DNA from: an uncultured Prevotella sp.
GTDB taxonomy: Bacteria > Bacteroidota > Bacteroidia > Bacteroidales > Bacteroidaceae
NCBI GenBank assembly: GCA_900551055.1
Contig: URUK01000001.1
Coordinates: forward strand, 124,001-188,000
DNA length: 64,000 nt
Reading direction: 5' to 3'
The notes beneath the pieces were generated by a model, which worked only from the letters and a program-made list of their open reading frames with translations, did no database searches and was not told the origin of the DNA. How positions within the stretch are numbered: the stretch's first letter is position 1; each line of letters opens with the position of its first letter. The translations under genes were made by a program, and so were the position numbers. This document shows positions 59,067-64,000 of this stretch, in pieces.

Positions 59067-60002
59067 ATGACGATGTCAAATACTCGTTGGGGAATATTAT
59101 ACTGTCCGAAGCACGGTGTGTCAGGAGCGAAAAAACGTTGGAGCAAGATTGAAAGTAGCCTGAAATCCAACGGAATTGATTTTGACTTCGTGCAATGTGA
59201 GCGGCAGGATGGGGTAGTCCGTCTTGTCAATATGTTCATAGACAATGGTTATAAGACAATAGTTGTTGTAGGAGGAGACTCTGCTCTCAACGATGCGGTG
59301 AACTGCCTTATGTCCGCAAATAAAGAAGTGCGTGAATCCATAGCCTTCGGACTTATCCCCAATGGTATGATGAACGACTTTGCCCGATATTGGGGGATAA
59401 AGGAAGGTGAGCTTGAACAGACCGTAAAGTGGCTGAAAGAACGCAGGATAAGGAAGATTGATTTGGGCTGTATCAGATACACTAACGCAAAAGGAGAAAA
59501 ATGCCACAGGTATTTTCTTAATTGCGTGAACGTCGGTCTTATTTCGGCAATAATAAAGTTACGCAGGAGTACACGCCGTTTATTGGGATATAGAACCTTG
59601 TCGTTTTTCAGCTCATTGGTATTGATGGTTTTTCAACGGCTTGATTATAAAATGTCGCTGAAAATCAATTCAGATGTAATCAACCGTAAGGTCATGACCG
59701 TATGTGTCGGCAATGCGTTGGGTTATGGACAGACTCCTAACGCCGTGCCTTACAATGGACTGCTGGATGTCTCCGTTGTATATCATCCAAAAATAACACA
59801 ATTATTTGAGGGCTTCTATCTCCTTTTTACGGGAAAGTTCTTAAATCACCATAGTGTTCATCCATACCGGACACCGGAAGTATTGGTTAATGAAGCCGTG
59901 AAAGCCCCTGTCAGCGTTGACGGAAGGCTGATAAAGAAACCTGTAGGACCGTATAAGATAATGGTAGAACAAGAGGTGATAAATTTTATAATACCAGCTT
60001 AA
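59067..60002 (+). CDS. Diacylglycerol kinase-family lipid kinase
   Basis: 311-aa DAGKc-fold kinase (YegS/BmrU type). The ATP motif GGDSALNDAVN near residue 68 corresponds to GGDGTLNEVVN, and LIPNGMMNDFARYWGI to the second conserved loop. VDGRLIKKPVGPYKIMV near the end is typical. GGDS in place of GGDG is a notable change. It probably phosphorylates diacylglycerol or a sphingoid lipid; Bacteroidales make sphingolipids, so the latter is open. Cytoplasmic, membrane-associated. Confidence 0.85.
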   Translation: MTMSNTRWGILYCPKHGVSGAKKRWSKIESSLKSNGIDFDFVQCERQDGVVRLVNMFIDNGYKTIVVVGGDSALNDAVNCLMSANKEVRESIAFGLIPNGMMNDFARYWGIKEGELEQTVKWLKERRIRKIDLGCIRYTNAKGEKCHRYFLNCVNVGLISAIIKLRRSTRRLLGYRTLSFFSSLVLMVFQRLDYKMSLKINSDVINRKVMTVCVGNALGYGQTPNAVPYNGLLDVSVVYHPKITQLFEGFYLLFTGKFLNHHSVHPYRTPEVLVNEAVKAPVSVDGRLIKKPVGPYKIMVEQEVINFIIPA

Positions 60003-60015
60003 AGCGAACTCTTTG

Positions 60016-60047
60016 TACCAGTACTGGAACCAGTGCTGGTATTTTTT
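60016..60047 (+). terminator. Terminator of the miaA-lipid kinase unit
   Basis: TACCAGTACTGG pairs with CCAGTGCTGGTA (one G-U/A-C change), then TTTTTT. Confidence 0.9.
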
Positions 60048-60098
60048 ATGCTTTTTCTGTGCGTAATTTGTTGTAAGGTGAAAAAAAAAGTATATTTT

Positions 60099-60129
60099 TT
60101 TGCCGTAAAAAATAATTTTATTACCTTTG
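60099..60129 (+). promoter_or_regulatory. Promoter of the debranching enzyme operon
   Basis: TTTG at 60099-60102, 19 nt, TACCTTTG at 60122-60129. It overlaps the ATG at 60127 and shows that the real start lies downstream. Confidence 0.75.
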
Positions 60130-60213
60130 AAAGGTCATTTGACGTGCTTGTTTAATATTGGCAGGTCAGATTGTTTTGATATTCGAAAAACTTTAAATCT
60201 TCTGAATTATACC

Positions 60214-62157
60214 ATGAGTTATCTTAAATTTGAAAAAGCTCTGATGACAAACTTGGAGGAATCGCTTTCAAGGGAGTTGTTACGTACCAACCGTTCGGGG
60301 GCTTATGCTTGCTCAACTGTTGTGGACTGCAACACGAGCAAATACCACGGCTTGTTGGTTGTACCAATTCCCGAGATGGACGATGACAATCATGTATTGC
60401 TTTCCTCTTTGGATGTCACAGTAGTCCAACACGGAGCGGAATTCAACCTTGGGCTTCACAAGTATCAGGGGAACAATTACAGCCCGAAAGGGCATAAGTA
60501 CATCCGCGAGTTCAATTGCGACAAAGTACCTACAACGGTTTACCGTGTCGGAGGGGTGCTGTTGAAGAAGGAAGTGGTGTTTCAACATTATGAGAACCGC
60601 ATCCTGATACGTTACACGCTTGAGGACGCACATAGCGAGACGATATTGAGGTTCAGACCGTTTCTCGCATTCCGCAGCGTAAGGCAGGTGACACACGAAA
60701 ATGCGACGGCGAGCCGTGAGTACCACATGGTTGACAATGGAATCAAGACCTGTATGTATGCCGGTTATCCAGATTTATATTTGCAATTCAGTAAGGCCAA
60801 CGAGTTTGTTTTTGTGCCTGACTGGTATAGGGGCATAGAGTATCCTAAGGAGCAGGAATATGGATATGCTTCAAATGAGGACTTGTATGTTCCGGGATAT
60901 TTCGAGATGAATATAAAGAAAGGTGAGAGCATCGTTTTCGCCGCGTCTACTTCAAGCATCAAGACGAACACTCTGAAGCATCTCTTTGAGAAAGAAGTGG
61001 CAGACCGCTCTCCTCGTGATAACTTCTTCCATTGTCTCGTAAACGCAGCTCATCAGTTCCATAACCGGACAAGTAAGGACGAACGTTATATTCTTGCCGG
61101 TTATCCTTGGTTCAAGTGCCGTGCGCGTGACACATTCATTTCCCTTCCGGGCTTGACGCTGGCTATTGACGAGCAAGATTATTTCGAGCTGGTAATGAAG
61201 ACGGCAGAAAGGGGAGTGCGTGAGTTTATGAATGGTGAGCCGCTTACTGTGAAAATCACGGAAATGGAGCAACCGGATGTATTCTTGTGGGCTATTTGGG
61301 CTATCCAGCAGTATGCCAAGTTTGTTGGTGACGAAAAATGTCTGGAAATGTATGGAAAGTTTGTCAAGGATATACTTTGTTACATAATTGAAGGGAAACA
61401 TCCGAATCTGCGTCTTGATCCGAACGGTTTGATTTATACTGAGGGCCGCAATAATCCTGTTACCTGGATGAACTCTACTGTCAATGGACATCCAGTTGTA
61501 CCGAGGACAGGTTATATTGTAGAATTTAACGCCTTATGGTATAATGCTCTAAAGTTCGGTGCAAAGTTGGCGGCATTGAAAGATGGCAACGTAAAGGTTG
61601 AAGATTGGGAGAAAAGGGCGGAGCTATGCAAACAGTCGTTTGTTGATACTTTCCTTAACGATTATGGTTATCTGTTTGATTATGTAGACGGAAGCATGAT
61701 GGATTGGAGTGTCCGTCCGAACATGATATTTCCCGTTGCATTCGACTATTCTCCTTTGTCGCAAGACCAGAAGAAAAGTGTGCTCGATGTTTGTACGCGT
61801 GAACTGCTTACTCCGAAAGGGCTGCGTTCATTGTCACCAAAAAGCGGTGGATATAATCCCATGTATGTAGGGCCGCAGCGTGATTATGCCTACCATCAGG
61901 GTACGGCGTGGCCGTGGCTCGGCGGTTTCTATATGGAAGCTTGCCTGAAATTATACAAGCGTACACGTTTGAGCTTTATTGAGCGTCAGATGGTGGGATA
62001 TGAGGATGAGATGTTGATAAACTGTCTCGGAACTATACCTGAACTGTCAGACGGGAACCCTCCGTTCCGTGCGCGTGGAGCAATATCATTTGCTATGAAC
62101 GTTGCGGAAATTTTAAGAACATTGAATTTACTTGAAAAATATTCTTACGTTAAATAA
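60214..62157 (+). CDS. Glycogen debranching enzyme (amylo-alpha-1,6-glucosidase, GH133)
   Basis: 647-aa enzyme that removes alpha-1,6 branch glucose. An N-terminal beta domain (GDE_N type; TNRSGAYACSTVVDCNTSKY, HGLLVVPIPEMDDDNHVLLS) is followed by an (alpha/alpha)6 catalytic domain with GYPWFKCRARDTFISLPGL, NNPVTWMNSTV, GYIVEFNALWYNAL and HQGTAWPWLGGFYMEA. ATG 60214 starts the family sequence (MSYLKFEK). No signal peptide. First of a debranching enzyme, GT4, GH57 operon, so glucan remodelling is the common theme. Confidence 0.92.
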   Translation: MSYLKFEKALMTNLEESLSRELLRTNRSGAYACSTVVDCNTSKYHGLLVVPIPEMDDDNHVLLSSLDVTVVQHGAEFNLGLHKYQGNNYSPKGHKYIREFNCDKVPTTVYRVGGVLLKKEVVFQHYENRILIRYTLEDAHSETILRFRPFLAFRSVRQVTHENATASREYHMVDNGIKTCMYAGYPDLYLQFSKANEFVFVPDWYRGIEYPKEQEYGYASNEDLYVPGYFEMNIKKGESIVFAASTSSIKTNTLKHLFEKEVADRSPRDNFFHCLVNAAHQFHNRTSKDERYILAGYPWFKCRARDTFISLPGLTLAIDEQDYFELVMKTAERGVREFMNGEPLTVKITEMEQPDVFLWAIWAIQQYAKFVGDEKCLEMYGKFVKDILCYIIEGKHPNLRLDPNGLIYTEGRNNPVTWMNSTVNGHPVVPRTGYIVEFNALWYNALKFGAKLAALKDGNVKVEDWEKRAELCKQSFVDTFLNDYGYLFDYVDGSMMDWSVRPNMIFPVAFDYSPLSQDQKKSVLDVCTRELLTPKGLRSLSPKSGGYNPMYVGPQRDYAYHQGTAWPWLGGFYMEACLKLYKRTRLSFIERQMVGYEDEMLINCLGTIPELSDGNPPFRARGAISFAMNVAEILRTLNLLEKYSYVK

Positions 62158-62171
62158 TAAGGAGGGGCTAT

Positions 62172-63446
62172 ATGAAAGTTTTAATGTTTGGTTGGGAGTT
62201 TCCTCCTCACATTCTTGGCGGTCTTGGCACAGCGAGCTACGGTATAACAAAGGGACTTTCTGAGCAAGGAGACATGGAGATAACATTCTGTCTGCCGAGA
62301 CCCTTTGGTGATGAGGACAAAAGTTTCATGAACATAATATCCATGAATACCGTCCCGATAGTTTATCGTGATGTAAATTATGATTATGTTAAAGAGCGGA
62401 TTGGACATGTAATGTCGCCTGAAACATATTATAGCTTGCGAGACCATATCTATGCCGACTTTAATTACATGTTGGTGAACGACCTTGGTTGTATTGAGTT
62501 CTCAGGTAAATATCAGGACAATCTGCATAGTGAAATAAACAATTATTCTATCGTTGCAGGTGTAGTGGCCCGTCAACAGGAGTTTGACATCATACACGCC
62601 CACGACTGGTTGACTTATCCGGCCGGTATTCATGCGAAGAATGTAAGTGGCAAGCCATTGTGCATCCATGTACATGCTACTGATTTTGACCGTAGTCGCG
62701 GAAACGTAAATCCGACGGTTTACGCGATAGAGAAGGATGGGATGGATAATGCAGACTGTATAATGTGTGTCAGTGAATTGACCCGTCAGACTGTCATAAA
62801 CCATTATCATCAAGACCCACGCAAGTGCTTCACGGTACACAATGCGGTTTATCCGTTGAGGCAGGAATTGCAAGATATACCTCGTCCAGACCATACCAAT
62901 AAGGAAAAGGTTGTAACGTTTCTTGGCCGTATAACAATGCAAAAAGGTCCGGAGTATTTTGTTGAAGCGGCCAATATGGTTCTTCACCGTACACGTAATG
63001 TCCGTTTTTGTATGGCAGGAAGTGGCGATATGATGGATGCGATGATTTATCTTGCCGCAGAACGTGGAATTGCAGACCGTTTCCACTTCCCGGGATTCAT
63101 GCGTGGTAAACAGGTTTATGAATGCCTTAAAGATTCAGATGTGTATGTAATGCCTTCAGTGAGTGAGCCTTTCGGCATTTCTCCATTGGAAGCCATGCAA
63201 TGTGGCACGCCGACAATCATATCAAAGCAAAGCGGATGTGCCGAGATATTGACAAATTGTATAAAAGTGGATTATTGGGATATCCACGCTTTGGCTGATG
63301 CGATTTATTCAATATGCCATAATGATAGTCTGTTCGATTATTTGCAGGCGGAAGGAAAGCATGAGGTAGATCAAATCACATGGGAGAAAGTCGGTTTATG
63401 GATTCGTGAACTTTACGAGCGTACACTTGGACTTAGGGATAAATAA
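62172..63446 (+). CDS. GT4-family glycosyltransferase
   Basis: 424-aa cytoplasmic retaining glycosyltransferase (GT-B fold). VLMFGWEFPPHILGGLGTAS at the start, DIIHAHDWLTYPAG near residue 140, FLGRITMQKGPEYFVEA near 255 and SVSEPFGISPLEAMQCGTP near 330 mark family GT4. Its place between a debranching enzyme and a GH57 amylase suggests glucan or maltosyl transfer. It has an unusually strong Shine-Dalgarno, AAGGAGGGG at 62159-62167, only a few nucleotides after the upstream stop. Confidence 0.92.
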   Translation: MKVLMFGWEFPPHILGGLGTASYGITKGLSEQGDMEITFCLPRPFGDEDKSFMNIISMNTVPIVYRDVNYDYVKERIGHVMSPETYYSLRDHIYADFNYMLVNDLGCIEFSGKYQDNLHSEINNYSIVAGVVARQQEFDIIHAHDWLTYPAGIHAKNVSGKPLCIHVHATDFDRSRGNVNPTVYAIEKDGMDNADCIMCVSELTRQTVINHYHQDPRKCFTVHNAVYPLRQELQDIPRPDHTNKEKVVTFLGRITMQKGPEYFVEAANMVLHRTRNVRFCMAGSGDMMDAMIYLAAERGIADRFHFPGFMRGKQVYECLKDSDVYVMPSVSEPFGISPLEAMQCGTPTIISKQSGCAEILTNCIKVDYWDIHALADAIYSICHNDSLFDYLQAEGKHEVDQITWEKVGLWIRELYERTLGLRDK

Positions 63447-63483
63447 CTGAAATCAACAATTAACCAAAATAAGAAATACTACA

Positions 63484-64000
63484 ATGAAAACAATATGCTT
63501 ATATTTTGAGATTCATCAAATAATACATCTCAAACGCTATCGTTTCTTTGACATAGGTACAGACCATTATTATTATGACGACTATGAAAACGAGCGCAGC
63601 ATCAGCGACATAGCAGAGCGTTCGTATATGCCTGCGTTGGACACTTTCCTTGAAATGATAAAGAGCAATGGCAAATATTTCAAGGTGGCGTTCTCCATTT
63701 CGGGTGTAGGTCTGGAGCAGTTGGAGATGCACGCACCACAGGTTATAACGAAGCTTCAGGAGCTTAACGATACAGGTTGTGTGGAGTTTTTGGCCGAGCC
63801 GTACTCTCACGGGCTGTCTTCGCTTGTAAATGAGGAGGCTTTTGCAGCCGATGTTAAGAAACAAGCAGCAAAGATGCAAGAGTATTTCGGAAAGAAACCT
63901 ACGGTACTGAGAAACTCGTCGCTCATATATAGCGATGACATTGGCGGTCAGGCCGCAGCCATGGGCTTCAAAGGCATGCTGACTGAGGGCGCTAAGCATG
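63484..64000 (+). CDS. GH57-family alpha-amylase/glucanotransferase (5' part; runs off the right edge)
   Basis: 172 codons are visible. The GH57 opening (MKTICLYFEIHQIIHLKRYR), FSISGVGLEQL, and EFLAEPYSHGLSSL with PTVLRNSSLIYSDDI are characteristic; the catalytic Glu lies in the missing part. No signal peptide, so intracellular glucan is the likely substrate. Third gene of the debranching enzyme operon, 37 nt after the GT4 gene. Confidence 0.9.
   Translation, partial: MKTICLYFEIHQIIHLKRYRFFDIGTDHYYYDDYENERSISDIAERSYMPALDTFLEMIKSNGKYFKVAFSISGVGLEQLEMHAPQVITKLQELNDTGCVEFLAEPYSHGLSSLVNEEAFAADVKKQAAKMQEYFGKKPTVLRNSSLIYSDDIGGQAAAMGFKGMLTEGAKH

Overview
The window looks like chromosomal DNA of an anaerobic member of the Bacteroidales, most likely Prevotella-like; the genus cannot be fixed from sequence alone. 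Three things point there. Promoters across the window follow the Bacteroidetes pattern (TTTG, about 19-20 nt, then TAnnTTTG), and I could place about 25 of them. Shine-Dalgarno sequences are mostly weak. The gene content is typical of the order: a GT3-type glycogen synthase, methylmalonyl-CoA mutase with a biotin-dependent sodium-pump decarboxylase, Rnf, DUF4270, and a lamin-tail fusion on the decarboxylase delta-like subunit. I see no phage, insertion sequence, CRISPR or conjugation genes; this is housekeeping and energy-metabolism DNA with broad intergenic regions.

Layout. 1-6.2 kb: 5' part of htpG (minus), a small glutaredoxin-like gene, and a glycogen synthase-phosphorylase operon (minus). 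6.5-10.6 kb: mutA-mutB (minus). 11.1-15.7 kb: an AspT-type transporter, then the membrane part of a methylmalonyl-CoA decarboxylase (delta-like, biotin carrier, beta). 15.8-20.5 kb: an orphan LuxR-type regulator, a POT peptide transporter, a beta-barrel protein and a LysM/periplasmic-binding protein. 20.9-25.6 kb: a glutamine synthetase-family enzyme, a secreted MBL-like protein divergent from an HxlR regulator, and a DEAD-box helicase. 25.7-29.9 kb: serC-serA-DUF1015-YigZ, then tRNA-Ser(CGA). 30.1-39.3 kb: pgk, queC, a small beta-barrel protein, a secreted phospholipase D-like protein, a lipoprotein/TPR pair and radA. 39.4-41.6 kb: ThiE-like, prs, TlpA-like (minus). 42.1-47.7 kb: rseC-rnfBCDGEA. 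48-53.2 kb: galE, panC-panD (minus), a truncated starch synthase, DUF4270 and a 43-codon gene. 53.3-56.0 kb: mce-mmdA-mmdE-like-biotin carrier (minus). 57-60 kb: gapA, miaA and a diacylglycerol kinase-like gene. 60.2-64 kb: glycogen debranching enzyme, GT4 and the start of a GH57 gene.

The genes fit a fermentation of sugar to succinate and propionate. MutAB and Mce interconvert succinyl-CoA and (S)-methylmalonyl-CoA. The two decarboxylase clusters, about 38 kb apart, would decarboxylate it to propionyl-CoA with sodium export. Rnf couples ferredoxin:NAD+ oxidoreduction to an ion gradient. Three separate loci handle storage glucan.

The most unusual signal is a family of nine intergenic elements, about one per 7 kb. 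Each is built of imperfect modules whose T-tract starts repeat at exactly 22 bp even though the sequence between them diverges. None lies inside a gene. A second repeat is an extended promoter with an adjoining inverted arm, found upstream of two unrelated genes (20.56 and 56.04 kb).
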